Assembly (NCBI RefSeq): GCF_964204865.1 | Contig: NC_135262.1 | Coordinates: 10,602,001 to 10,666,000 of the forward strand | From: Styela clava | Lineage: Eukaryota; Chordata; Ascidiacea; Stolidobranchia; Styelidae | Length of the DNA stretch: 64,000 nt | Direction of reading: 5' to 3' | Part shown: positions 34,301 through 43,584 of the stretch, in pieces | Layout: each line of letters opens with the position of its first letter | Position numbering within the stretch: position 1 is the first letter of the stretch | Notes under the pieces: generated by a model | Seen by the model: only the letters and a program-made list of their open reading frames with translations | Database searches by the model: none | Told to the model about the DNA's origin: nothing | Made by a program: the position numbers and the translations under genes

Positions 34301-34939
34301 CCTCTTTATTTAAACAGGCCAATAATAAATACTTACGTTCGGGCCAGTGTTGAAATACATATTTTCCAATGTCAGATGCAGTGTCATTTGGTGTGAAGTA
34401 AAATTCATGAGTCTTTCCACTGACTAGTATCAATTTAAGTCGAATCTGGTTAGGTGAAACAAATATACATTACTTTAATCATCGATGTGATATTGCAGAT
34501 CAATATTTGAAATTAAAATCCATTTTAAACAACCTGTATTTATTATATACAGGGTGACCCAAAAAAACGGAACCCATACAAGATGTTCCAAATGGACCGG
34601 GTTCCGTATTTTTGGGTTCACCCTATATTATTAAATTCAATCTAAATTTTCAATATAAAAATCGATGATGATCGATATTAACAAAATTTTTTTATGAATA
34701 ACTCAAAAGAAATATGACATATTTTAGGTCTAAAACAACCTAATCCCCCTACATATCAGTGACAGCTCGTACCAGGTCTTGTTCCAAGTGAATAGCAATA
34801 ATAATTGTTGTTTCAGATACAATACAGTATGCAAAGTTGAAAAGATCACATAAAACAACTTTCAACTCACTTTATCTTTGTTCGTTTCATTCTTTTTTGG
34901 ACTCGATGATGGAGCTTCTGTACTATTATCATCCGCCAT
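22378..34939 (-). CDS. UBL3: Ubiquitin-like protein 3 (membrane-anchored UBL), 5 exons
   Basis: UBL3 is a prenylated, membrane-anchored ubiquitin-fold protein (MUB family), known to help sort proteins to small extracellular vesicles. My exon model on the minus strand is 34871-34939, 34337-34445, 24906-24989, 22877-22954 and 22378-22439. All are GT/AG and in phase, encoding 133 residues (human 117). Residues 1-23 are a hydrophilic start (MADDNSTEAPSSS). The ubiquitin fold follows, with family-specific strings LILVSGKTHEF, PNDTASDIGKYV, LRLIYQGRFLHGNV, LKLPTGK and MHLVPRENLPE. The tail GERNREKS...NCCTIQ ends in a CAAX box (Cys130-Thr-Ile-Gln) with an adjacent Cys129, as in vertebrate UBL3 (CCVIL). 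None of the exons is long, so the gene is easily missed by ORF searches. Intron 2 (24990-34336) is 9.3 kb and rich in MITEs. Confidence 0.95.
22600..22690. repeat. Dispersed repeat shared with NUP58 intron 3
   Basis: The words TTTTGTTATGAAGTCAG, TTTTCAATATAATCTTAACC and AGGTTTGTTTATTTTA match 15095-15175 (TTCTGTTATGGAGTCG, TTTTCAATATATCTTAACCA, GGTTGTTTATTT). I could not find its ends. It lies in UBL3 intron 4. Confidence 0.5.
23982..24210 (+). mobile_element. TA-flanked MITE, family 2 copy 2
   Basis: The left end is TACCATATATCTTGGCATATAAG and the right end is CTTATATGCGAAGATATG before TTA. The interior matches the reverse complement of 12388-12640. It lies in UBL3 intron 3, 3 bp from the next element. 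Confidence 0.72.
24214..24798. mobile_element. TA-flanked inverted-repeat element in UBL3 intron 3
   Basis: The left end is TACTGTATTTCCCCGGGTAT, then TAGGTCGATTTTATTTTTT. The reverse complement of the right end is TACCGTATTTCCGGCGAATA, then AGTCTATTTTT. Both ends start at TA. The 585 bp interior has no recognisable transposase. Confidence 0.72.
25062..25269. mobile_element. mariner-type MITE, family 3 copy
   Basis: Motifs AACCCAAGTCATTTGGGACA, TTTTTGTGCAAAGCGTCCTA and ATGGATTCTGTTTTTTTGATC follow the order of the 13078 copy. The ends are diverged, so the borders are approximate. It lies in UBL3 intron 2, near exon 3. Confidence 0.7.
27420..27545 (-). repeat. tRNA-derived SINE candidate, family B
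   Basis: On the minus strand, TGGCATTGCAGATCACATAT is followed by the B-box-like CAGGTTCCAATCCC and then GGTGAAATCTATTGGAAAG. The same order occurs at 11175-11330. The A-box is unclear. Confidence 0.42.
27895..28071. mobile_element. MITE family 4 copy 1, containing a telomere-like word
   Basis: The left end GGCGCTCCAGAGGTGTGTGTACC pairs with the right end GGTACACACACTACAGGAGTACC. Flanking 8-mers GAATTCTA (27887-27894) and GAAATCTA (28072-28079) agree at 7 of 8. The sub-terminal CCTAACCCTAACCC belongs to the element and is not a telomere. Confidence 0.82.
28429..29370. mobile_element. mariner-type MITE family 3, split by a hAT element
   Basis: The left part (28429-28483: AAAAAATATAGAACATAA, TTTTTGTCTAGAGCATC) and the right part (29244-29370, ending ATGGGTTCTGTTTTTTGGAACCCTGTA) together follow the uninterrupted copy at 13078. 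The hAT element 28484-29243 sits at the CTAGAT site between them. Confidence 0.78.
28484..29243. mobile_element. hAT element nested in a MITE
   Basis: The 760 bp element starts CAGTTGTCGGCAACCACCGG and ends AAAAAGGTTGCCGACCACTG. Flanking 8-mers TCTTAGAT (28476-28483) and CCCTAGAT (29244-29251) agree at 6 of 8. GGCCGCGG and GGTCCG motifs lie just inside the ends. No transposase frame is recognisable. Confidence 0.88.
29890..30111. mobile_element. MITE family 4 copy 2
   Basis: The copy runs from GGCGCTCCAGAAGTGTGTGTA to GGTACGCACACACTATGGGAGTACC. The interior matches 27895-28071, including CAAGTTGTGTAAA, CCTATGGG and CTTAACCCTAACC. The target duplication is not clear. Confidence 0.75.
30603..31081. 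mobile_element. mariner-type MITE family 3, split by a second hAT element
   Basis: The left part TACATGGGTACTCAACAGAACC, then AAGTCGTTTAGA (30603-30659), and the right part GTGCAAAGTATCCGAGATTACC ... ATGGCTTTTGTTTTTGGGTC to TGTA (30920-31081) rebuild the family 3 order. The hAT element 30660-30919 separates them. Confidence 0.72.
30660..30919. mobile_element. Short hAT element nested in a MITE
   Basis: The right end AAAAAGTTTGAAAACCACTG is a typical hAT terminus; the left end CAGTAGGATAAAGAC with GGGGGCGTG is diverged. The right flank ATCTAGAG fits the known hAT target preference nTCTAGAn. The left flank ATCTCAAA agrees at 5 of 8. Confidence 0.65.
34548..34625. mobile_element. 78-bp hairpin MITE in UBL3 intron 1
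   Basis: TACAGGGTGACCCAAAAAAA, then CGGAACCC, is followed after a short spacer by the inverted GGGTTCCGTATTTTTGGG, then TTCACCCTATA. It is practically two mariner-type terminal repeats joined, flanked by TA. The ends resemble family 3 termini. Confidence 0.82.
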
Positions 34940-35431
34940 TATTCAACAATCTTGATTTATAAATCCAATTGGAAATTCTGACAATACCTCACGATCAATT
35001 TGTGAGAAATTATTACAGAAGAAGTCTACATAGAACCATGTAGTTTGGATTATTTACGTTACCGAATTTTATACTTTAAACCATGCTGATAGTTATTTTT
35101 TAAACCTAAAACGCAAGTATCGAGTTAGTTAAAGATTAAACAGTCTACCACTAAAACCAGTACAGCAGTAAGGCACAGTTCTCAGACTCCCGGCGTCTAT
35201 ATTCAATGTCCCGACGTTAATTCAATAAAACAGACACTCTCTGGCATGATGGCAGATCGCAACATGCTTGTCTCGATAATAATTTAAATCAATTGTGACA
35301 TTGACCACAGATTCAAACAAGACTTTCTTTAGTAATCACAGAATTATTACATGGAAAAAAAGACAATGATTCTCTTGGTACTGAATGTAACTAGAGCAAA
35401 GTCAGAAAGTATAGTATCCTAATAACAACAT
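34940..35431. other. Upstream side of UBL3
   Basis: This is the probable UBL3 promoter and 5' untranslated region. I see no coding exon. An AG lies about 12 nt upstream of the UBL3 ATG but without a strong pyrimidine tract. Confidence 0.4.
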
Positions 35432-35767
35432 AGGATAGGATTTACATATTTATCCCGAGGGAGAGGAAAGCCGATAAGACGGCTTATCCATATGGCGAGC
35501 CACGGCCTCTCGTCCGGTTGCCATTCCAAGTCGGGTATGGGATTAGTTATATTGTTTGTTTTCGGAGGCATGGACTTGGTGGTGGAGGAAGCCGTAACCA
35601 ACCAGCGGTTACGTGAACCACCCAACTACGGCGAGGAGTCCAGCAATCCTCTCGCACATAACCATCCCTGCATGGGATTTCAACCTGCGAACCCACGTAG
35701 AGTAATTAGAGGTGCGGTGGCGAGCGTATTCCTAACGCTTAGCCCGTTGAGCCACACCGCCGAGCCA
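35432..35767 (-). repeat. tRNA-derived SINE family A, full-length copy
   Basis: On the minus strand the element starts GGCTCGGCGGTGTGGCTCAA and carries an A-box (TGGCTCAACGGGC) at about 35737-35757 and a B-box (GGTTGAAATCC) at 35674-35684. A non-tRNA body of about 230 bp follows, ending in GGATAAATATGTAAATCCTA. A second full-length copy is at 45150-45487. Confidence 0.85.
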
Positions 35768-36922
35768 TATTTTTGTCTGAAATAAATTCCAATGTCAAAC
35801 AGAATTTTCATATTGAGATTTTAGGATAGAACCATTTAACGTTATTTTGAATTCAAATGTTTTGTTTACATGTTTTGGTTTTTCATTTAAAACCCATTCC
35901 CCCAATACAGCAATATACCGGTATATGAATAGTATAATTAAAATCAAAATAATCCATGTCATTAATTTAATTATTCGATTATCTGAATATAGGCCAATGT
36001 CCACATGAGTTGAGTTTATCCACTTGTAACCCATTCAGCTTTGTATATAAGTTATACTTACACATAATTTGCAGTTAATCGTTTTATTTTATTTAGCATG
36101 AAAACGCCGAACCGTCAGACCGTATGTATGGTACCGGTACCGGTATGTGGTTCTGTGGTTTGTTAACTAAACTGTAAACATACCGGTACCCTAATCTATT
36201 TCGCCACGTCCCCCTTCCGATGATCAGGCGATGTATACATATGGTAAATATCGTGACTAAACGCCGGTACAATCAGACAATACCAATCTACTACTGTATG
36301 CCTGGCATCTACAGAACTGTGAAGTCTAGGTCTTCCAGCCAGAAACCACAGTCTTTTGTCTATCGACTCGTACTGTCCTCATTACGTCATCGCACGTCTG
36401 GATACAGGGATATGAATAAGGGGTTGGTTACCGCTACCACCACTACTTTTACACGGGTTCGCTCAAATCGAAGACTGAATTTGAAAAAAATTATAAAAAA
36501 TATATATATAGACTAGAAAAATTATTTTAAACTTATCAAAAATACAATACACAAAACAAACAAACCGGGCGAAACTCAAGAAAGCCTAATCTTCAAATGA
36601 GGTTTAAAACACACGACTACTTGCCATTCGGAAGAAACTCATTTTATAAAATTGATATATTTGTTACAGAATTCGGTTTAGTTTTGTCCAGTTTGAGGCC
36701 ATTATATAAAACAATCTGTGATCCAATTCAAATAGTTTTAGCCAAATCAGGTCAGAATAAATACTGTATTACACTTGCATTGTATTCTCACTGATTTCCC
36801 TCTGTCAATCAGTCATGTATCTTCTAACTATGGCGTGTTGTTTTTTCATCTCGATTTTAGAGTATATTGGATATTTTCTTTATATTTTCACCAAAGTTAC
36901 ATATTTCATTTTGTACTTTGTT
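35768..36922. other. Intergenic, no gene recognised
   Basis: Frames at 36220-36516 and 36597-36794 have no recognisable domain. The stretch contains a perfect 13-bp stem hairpin at 36132-36190 built from GGTACCGGTATGT and its complement. Confidence 0.35.
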
Positions 36923-38076
36923 CAGAGGCGTAGCCAGAATATTTTGTGCCCGGGGCAAACTATAAAATTGGCGCCCCAACCTCCACGTTTAATCATATTT
37001 TCTATTACATTTAATTGTATATGTAAAAACAATTCAAATTTTAATGGAACATTTTATTTAAAGAAGAAGCAAAGCTATACAAAATATAGCATATGTTCAT
37101 AATGCCCCACTCAGTTACTGTCAAAGACGATTTACATAGTCACAATAAATTTATTTTTCTTGATTTCACTGTCGCAAACTGGTTAATCACGTCATCAAAA
37201 TCTGTTTTTTCCAATGTTTCTCTTTCAACACTTAGAAGTGCAAGATCCCTGAGACGATCCTGTCCCATAGATGCATGCGAATACGACAAAATAAGTTTCA
37301 ATTTGCTGAAAGACCGTTCACAGCTTGCAATGGAAACTGGTATTGTTAACAAAATTTGTAGAGAAATTCGCAGATTAGGTAAAACGTCGTCTCCAAAAGA
37401 CACAATAAAACCAAGAAGAGCCACAGGAATTTCTGGTTGACCTTCAGTTCTGTTACTGAGCAGCATTCTGCAATCTCCAATTTCGGTGAAAAGTTAGTGG
37501 CCATTGATGTCCGCGTCGTAGAAATTTTCAAAATCTGTGCAATCTCGACGAATTGTCGAAAACGGCATTGGGGTCTTTTATCACAGTATAATATGTTTTA
37601 TGTAACTCCGCCGCAAATTACGGTACTCTGACAACCACGAAATACAAAACCACGCATTACTCAAACCATCTAATAACATCATTCAACTAAATTCCGTTTC
37701 CATTTGTCTCTAGCACAAAACCAATATCAACTTACATCGGAGTGCGCAGGCAAGAACTTAACGATACAGATCCACGTAATTAACCCGGTGCATTTTGTTA
37801 TCTAACGTTACCAAATCAAATTTTGATTTGTTTCCCGGCCAAATTTTTTGGCCATGTAATTACGATGGAAATTTAACCGTGCGCGAGCTATGCGCGTGAT
37901 GACGTCGGCAGTCGACGTAAGTGCTCTGACCAAGCGTGCAGTTTGCCATGTACTAAGACTAGATGTCTGCCGCCGGTGCGATCTTGCTTGTGACCGTTTT
38001 TTACCCTTGTTGTGAAATTTTTGCAAGCCCCATTTTGGCGCCCCTGTACCTTGGCGTCCGGGGGCATATGTACCCC
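36923..38076 (-). mobile_element. hAT element, right end truncated
   Basis: The left end CAGAGGCGTAGCCAG with GCCCGGGGCAAAC and GGCGCCCC is typical of a widespread hAT family. At the other side, GGCGCCCCTGTACC and GTCCGGGGGCATATGTACCCC are the matching sub-terminal parts, but the terminal CTACGCC-type repeat is missing. The C-terminus of its transposase remains on the minus strand. Confidence 0.75.
37140..37466 (-). pseudogene. hAT transposase dimerisation-domain fragment
   Basis: The 108-codon frame contains FGDDVLPNLRISLQILLTI, then PVSIASCERSFSKLKLI and LRDLALLSVERE. This is the classic hATC dimerisation domain of hAT transposases (TTF-zinc-finger/SCAND3-like). The BED finger and catalytic region are absent, so it is a remnant. 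Confidence 0.9.
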
Positions 38077-38100
38077 ATCTCTCTCTCTTGAACGCGATGG

Positions 38101-38212
38101 TCATTGCTGACCAGCCGTGGCACTCTTGACAAATCCACGCCACTGATCCCGGTTCTGCGACAGTTTGAACAACTGAGACATGAGGTCCACTATGTCCTTA
38201 TGTCTGACATCT
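38101..38212 (-). pseudogene. LINE ORF2 C-terminal end, part 2
   Basis: The minus strand reads DVRHKDIVDLMSQLFKLSQ, then NRDQWRGFVKSA and a stop, the typical end of a non-LTR retrotransposon reverse-transcriptase protein (DR-WR-V motif). It continues the fragment at 40462-40640 once the intervening 2.25 kb is removed, with a one-base frame shift. Confidence 0.75.
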
Positions 38213-39665
38213 ATGGTGGCTCATCGTTGTCACGCGTAAAATTGAAAATAAAATTAAAAATAAAATTAAAAACTGAAAATAAAAGTAAAATAAAAAAAAT
38301 AGTGGTGAAAAAACATAAAAAAAAATGGAAATGTAAAAAAAAAATTAAAAATAAAAACGAAAAAAAAAGAAAATCGAAATGAAAAAAAAAGTAAAAAAAA
38401 AAAAATAATTTGAATTGAAAGAAAACAAGAGAGCTACGCACAAATATATGGACACGTTAGACCAGAGCGAATCAGTCCTTACCGGTACCTTTGACGCTAC
38501 CGGTACCCTCAAAAAAGTTCTGAACTTCCAGTAGCAAGAATTTTGCAGAATCAAAACGTACAGCCAGTCATGACACTGACTAAAATCCGTGTTCCCATGG
38601 ATAAAAAATAATACAGCAAAATTTTAGACGAAATATCAAATTTCATAGAATTCACGCAAAATTTTGAAATAAATAAAAGTAATAGCCTTCTAGCGAAAAA
38701 ATTAATCTTTAACCACTGAAAATTTCAAAGCAATTGGTCCAGTATTCGAAGAGAAAAGCGAATTTTTAAAAACGTGTCAAAGAACAAGAACAACAACATA
38801 ATATTGAAACGATCGTTATGTCCACTACGTGTCCAATAAAAAGGTTGACAACGATGGTCCGCCTCGTGGCCCATCGTTGTCACGCGTTTTTATTTTGAGA
38901 AAATTTGCTGCTGCTTGGGACCAACGTTGTCAGGGAAAATCCTACGCGCACAAACGGTGTTCTAACTCACTTCGAATTTCTTTGAGCAATATATATTCAA
39001 TATGAAAATCTTTTATGAATTCTCCATGCTACAAGTTGAACTACAAGTAATATAATTACAATAATGATAAGAGAATATACAATTGGATACAATTGGATTG
39101 GATGGATCATTGGTCAGACGTAAAGCGACTATGACCCCTTTGGTCAGACGGCATCGCACGAGTGTCCGGACAACTGAGCAGTTAAGCAGCATTCTCTAAT
39201 TCAATTACCTTCTACACGTAAAAACAAATTTTCCGAATTTTCGTATTCAATTCTATATTCTTTTAACATTATTATAAATATATTACCTCTGGTTGAACTT
39301 GTAGCATGGAAAATTTATAAAACATTTTCATATTTAATTTATTGGATATTGCTCAAGAAAATCAGTAGTGAGTTAGAAACCCAGGGATAACATTTGTGCG
39401 CGTAGGATTATTCCTGACAACGTTGGTCCCAAGCAGCAGCAAATTTTCCACGAGGTGGACCATCGTTGTCAACCTTTTTATTCGAGTTTTTTTTTTTTTT
39501 CAATTTTTTTTTTGCATTGTTTTATTTCGTTTTTATTTTTCATTTTTTCTTTTTAATTTTTTTTCGTGTTTTTTCACCCCTATTTTTTATTTTGCTTTTA
39601 TTTTCAGTGTTTTTTATTTTTCATTTTTTTTTTCAATTTTACGCGTGACAACGATGGGCCACCAT
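38213..39665. mobile_element. Foldback element with two nested pairs of inverted repeats
   Basis: The outer arms are 38213 to about 38410 and about 39483-39665. Both begin ATGGTGGC, then CATCGTTGTCACGCGTAAAA when read inward, and continue as about 185 bp of A-rich/T-rich complementary sequence. The inner arms are about 38838-39048 and 39290-39482, sharing AAAAAGGTTGACAACGATGG, TTTGCTGCTGCTTGGGACCA, ATCCTACGCGCACAAA and CCATGCTACAAGTT. The left inner arm has an extra CCCATCGTTGTCACGCG copy. A 430 bp A-rich insert separates the left arms only. It lies inside a LINE fragment. Confidence 0.85.
38640..38825. repeat. Dispersed repeat inside the foldback element
   Basis: The words AATCTTTAACCACTGA, AAGCAATTGGTCC, AGAGAAAAG and AACAAGAACAACAA recur in order at 50160-50310. 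It may be the 3' end of an unidentified retroelement. Confidence 0.5.
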
Positions 39666-40461
39666 TAGGGATGGGACGAGTCCGGCATTACAGAGATTCG
39701 ACGAATCCGAGTAATAGGTCAAGGACTCGAATCGAATCCTCCGAGTCCGTGACGTCACAATGTAAAAGTAGAAAAACACGTTTTTGACCATACTACGGCA
39801 TCGCGCGCTCACAAACATACGTCGTAGCTCTTATTTTATTCCTGATGGTTCCACAGATAGCTGTTAAATCAATTTAAAATTTTTAAATTTATTATGTCAC
39901 GTGCGCAAATGGCAGATAGATACCAGTCTCTGTATTTACAATGCTTGCAATTTAGTAGTTCATGTAAACGTTCTAAAACGCTCCATGCTTTCCATTGCTC
40001 TCTTTTATAGTAAAAAGACTGCACGTAATAAACTCTATTTAAAAGAGATATTGATGAAATTCTCCCTTAGGTTGATTCTGCACATGTTTCATATTCATTT
40101 ACGCGAATCGAAAATTCAAAAATATTGCGTTAACACATATTTTATTGTGTACCACATGTATACCGAAAGGGATAGATAGTTTGAAGGCGAGTGCCGCATC
40201 ATTGTTATAAGCTATCAATAATTTTTAACTTGCGTTATATTATCTGAATATCTGTCGTCGTTTTTATCAGTGTTTATAATACACACGAGTGATATTGTCA
40301 CATAATATCTAACCTTGAGTTTAAACTAGTTAAGATATGTAGTGAGATTTATAGGGGTAAAAGTACAAACATAGGCGTAAATTAGTAAAAACAGAATTGA
40401 TTATAGACTCGGTAAAAACGACGTGGACTCGAAATTGAATCCGAATCCCGGCCCATCCCTA
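39666..40461. mobile_element. hAT-like element with perfect 8-bp duplication
   Basis: The left end is TAGGGATGGGACGAGTCCGG and the right end is CCGGCCCATCCCTA. GCCACCAT flanks both sides (39658-39665 and 40462-40469). The 796 bp interior contains GACTCG/GAATCC motifs near both ends and no recognisable protein. It landed at the right edge of the foldback element. Confidence 0.87.
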
Positions 40462-40705
40462 GCCACCATAGACATCCGTGTTTTGGGTCGTCCATGTTTT
40501 CGTGTGTCAGGCATGGTGCCAAAGAACAGGTCTTTTGTCAGACCTTCCGTTCTTGCAATGTGTCCCAGAAAACGCATTTTCCTGTAGCTTATCGCTTCCT
40601 GGAGTCTCTGTAGAGGTTTAATTTTTCTCATTCGTTTGTTCGCTTATCCACCCAGCGTATGGTATGCATACACCTGCTTCGAAGCAACGCAGGATGTACC
40701 ATGTA
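40462..40705 (-). pseudogene. LINE ORF2 C-terminal fragment, part 1
   Basis: The minus strand reads RKIKPLQRLQEAISYRKMRF, then LGHIARTEG and GRPKTR, the conserved stretch after the reverse-transcriptase domain of CR1/Jockey-like LINEs. Just upstream, a different frame reads GWISEQTNEK, matching the preceding family segment, so at least one frameshift is present. Confidence 0.8.
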
Positions 40706-40792
40706 ACTTTTGGATCAATTAGGCTCGTCGTGTGCTGCCAGGCGTGACGTTGTTAATTAAGTAATATTCTGATTCGCCTGGCCCCAGTCAGT

Positions 40793-40867
40793 AGCGGTGG
40801 CGCTGGAAAAGCGTAGAGACATGGTCAAACAGAAGGCCAGGTATGAATAAAGATGGGTTCGAACCCC
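40793..40867 (+). repeat. Pol III promoter-like SINE head
   Basis: GGTGGCGCTGGAAAAGCG resembles an A-box and GGGTTCGAACCCC is a perfect B-box about 45 nt downstream. The sequence cannot fold as a complete tRNA that I can see, so a tRNA-derived SINE head is more likely. Confidence 0.5.
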
Positions 40868-41950
40868 ACAAGGTAGACATAGTTGTAGGGAAGGGTCAGC
40901 AAACAAGTCAGGTAGAGCAGCAGACAGGTGAGGTGGTCGAGGAAAGAAAGGGAAGCCGGCGGGCAAGAGAGCAGCGGAGTGGAAATACTGAAATATAAAC
41001 CAGACAGGTCGGCAGCAGGCATAGACCAAAGAAAAGGTGGAAGGTAACCAGCGAGGTTGGATGAGAAAAGAGCAGCAGCAGCAAAAAAATCAGGTGATCA
41101 GACAGGTCAGGTGTGGTCGATGAAAGAAAGGGAAGCCAGAGGGGCCAGCAGCAGGCGATGAACCGACATGAATGAAGAAGCCGGAGTAACCAGTGAGGGG
41201 TTTGATGACAAGCGGCGGGGATACTACTGAATGGGCCAAATGGGCAGTAGGCGCAACCCAGTGCGAGCGCAGAAAAGAAAGTCAGGTGAAATGGGGTCCA
41301 ACGCAAGCTATATCATTAAAGTGAACGAAAGTTGCAGAAACTGGTGAGGAGGCCTGAGGGCGACACTGAAAAAACTGATGAGAGAGAGAGCCAAGAAGAA
41401 AGAAATAAAGATGACAAAGGAGATTTGAAATAAAAACAAAATGCATGATAGGCCTAACAGGAAAAATGCAAAAATATAAAAAAAATAGTAACGCGGAGGG
41501 AAAAAATGGCCCCTCAAAAAAGATTAATAATATAGAAAATACGTAACGTTGGTTACCACCATTGCGGATTGAGAAAAAATATAGAAAAATGGAATGAAAA
41601 AAAAAACACCAAGGCCCCCCAAAGCAGTCGAGAAAAAATAAAACCGGTAAATACTGAATCAGAAACCAGAATGTTCAGCAGCAGATTAGGATAAAAAAAA
41701 ATATGAAACAGCGGTGTAAAAAAATGAGTCAGGGCCAGTTATATATAAAACATATAATGACAAAAATAGGGCCAAGTTAAGAAAAAGATGATGTGATGAA
41801 AACCAGCGATATATATATGTACAAGAGTGGAGTGAAAAGCCTACCAAGGTACCAGTTAAAAAAAATTGAGAAAAAAAGTGAAATAATAAAAAAAACCACA
41901 ACCGGTCAAGTGAAAAAATAATGAATGAATAAACCTTCAAATCAAATATA
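40868..41950. repeat. Purine-rich, strand-asymmetric degenerate repeat region
   Basis: The plus strand is dominated by A and G for about 1.1 kb. Segments recur: GTGGTCGAGGAAAGAAAGGG (about 40930) and GTGGTCGATGAAAGAAAGGG (about 41112); ACCAGCGAGG (about 41048) and ACCAGTGAGG (about 41189). Minus-strand frames here are only low-complexity reverse readings. Confidence 0.6.
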
Positions 41951-42211
41951 TATGTTCTGTTCGTTTGTAAGTAGTACAAGAACTGTTTCCGAAATAATAA
42001 TATGCGAATTTAATCATAACTTGGCCCTTAATTAGTAATGAATACTGAAATTAACTTATTTAATCTCAGATAACATAGAACACCAGTTTCTTTATTATTA
42101 TTTTTTACTTTATATATATGGCACTAAAATTCTGAATGCTTAGGGCTTAAAGGCATGATCCTACCCTGAGTAGACAGAATGTGTTATGCAAATCAAGTTT
42201 TATGTTAAAAT

Positions 42212-42350
42212 AGGATTTACATATTTACCCCGGGGAAAAGGAAAGCCGATACGACGGCTTATTCGTATGACGAACACACGCAGAGTAATCAGAGGTGCGA
42301 CGGCGAGCGTATTTTTAACGCTCAGGATGATCCACACCGTCGCGCCGGTG
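42212..42350 (-). repeat. SINE family A with internal deletion
   Basis: The left 65 bp (AGGATTTACATATTTACCCC ... GACGGCTTATTCG) and right 75 bp (CGCAGAGTAATCAGAGGTGC ... CCACACCGTCG) match the two ends of the full copies at 35432 and 45150. About 190 bp of the middle, including the B-box, is missing. Confidence 0.8.
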
Positions 42351-43584
42351 TTCTTCAAGTTTAAACGACTTTAATAATAGCTGTGTAAGGTTTGTTATAA
42401 AATGTCAGAAAACTAAAAGCGAGCGTGGTGATGGTTTTAGAATCTAAAGATCATAAGTTCAACCAACCAAATGTGGTATGATGAATAGGCAGAAACGGAT
42501 GAGGTGGAAAGATCTATATGGAACGGAAGTAACTGTGGGTCAGCTCAGCTGCTATTAAAGTCAGAAGCAGTAACACGGCATCCCATGCCACTTACTAATC
42601 TGAAAACGTGAGATGCATATGACACATTACTATACTGTCTGCAGATGTAAATTTCGCTCTATTTTACATCACATCTTTATCGTAACGAAAAAACTCTCTA
42701 AAAGTTAAAACTATACCTAAGTAAACACGTGTGGGTAGAATCTTAAACTCTGGTGTTCAAACAGCCACTATACTCTAGCGTTTAAACAGCGTTCCTTTCA
42801 AAATTTGAAAGTCATAAAGACTCGTATTGTGTGGTGGTTTCCCATGCATTTCTTCAGAGACCACATAATCAGACTAACTGCTAGTGGAATGAACCAGTAA
42901 TTTACGGCAATGAAACAAATCAATACAAATACAGACAATCAATTTTGCTGACAAGACGACTTCATTTCAACTTCCCACCTGCCCGGAGTGAATGCGAAGA
43001 AAAGCACCAGATGCAATGAAACTATATAAATAATAAAACAAAAAGCACAATACAACTATTAGAACTTCTTGGGCAACTTACTAAACTATGAACAAATACA
43101 GTAGTAGAAATAAATGTTGAAACTGCAACTCACATTTTTGTTACACATACGACTGTGAACACACTTTAATTAAATAATATAACCTAAAAAAATCATGATA
43201 TGTTTTATTCTATTAATTACTATACAGTATTAGTAACTAAATGTTGTTAATAAATTTTTTTTCCACTTTATAAGATTAAATTATTTCAAAATATTTTTAT
43301 AGAATTATCATCAAAAGGTAAAATGTACACCAAAAAGTATAAAAATGGTGTGTCATCTGCAATTTTACATGATTTGTATAATTGACAAGATCCAGCATTT
43401 GAAGCTTGAAAAGCAAAAAGTGAATCTATTCTGAAATAGCAAAAGAGATTTTAAATTCCTGTTCTTCATACCAAATTTTGCGGGATAGAACCCAAAATAA
43501 TATAGCAACTGATAAGACTAGACAAGGAATACCAAATAAAAGGAGACAGTACAAATAAAATTTAAAAGTATAGCGAAGCCTGTG
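42351..43584. other. Intergenic, 3' side of the C/EBP gene
   Basis: A weak tRNA-like stretch near 42418-42500 (GTGGTGATGGTTTTAGAATC, then AAGTTCAACC) may be another SINE relic. No gene is supported. Confidence 0.35.

Noticed and set aside
35492..35785. Plus-strand frame of 97 codons and the related frame at 45291-45599
   Set aside because: Both are readings through SINE family A copies.
38211..39787. Phe-rich and Lys-rich open reading frames
   Set aside because: They are readings of the A-rich and T-rich arms of the foldback element.
40793..40867. A true tRNA gene
   Set aside because: The B-box is perfect but I could not fold an acceptor stem or anticodon arm, and it joins a long repeat body.
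40757..41979. Several minus-strand frames rich in Pro, Leu and Phe
   Set aside because: They are low-complexity reverse readings of the purine-rich block, overlapping each other with no domain.
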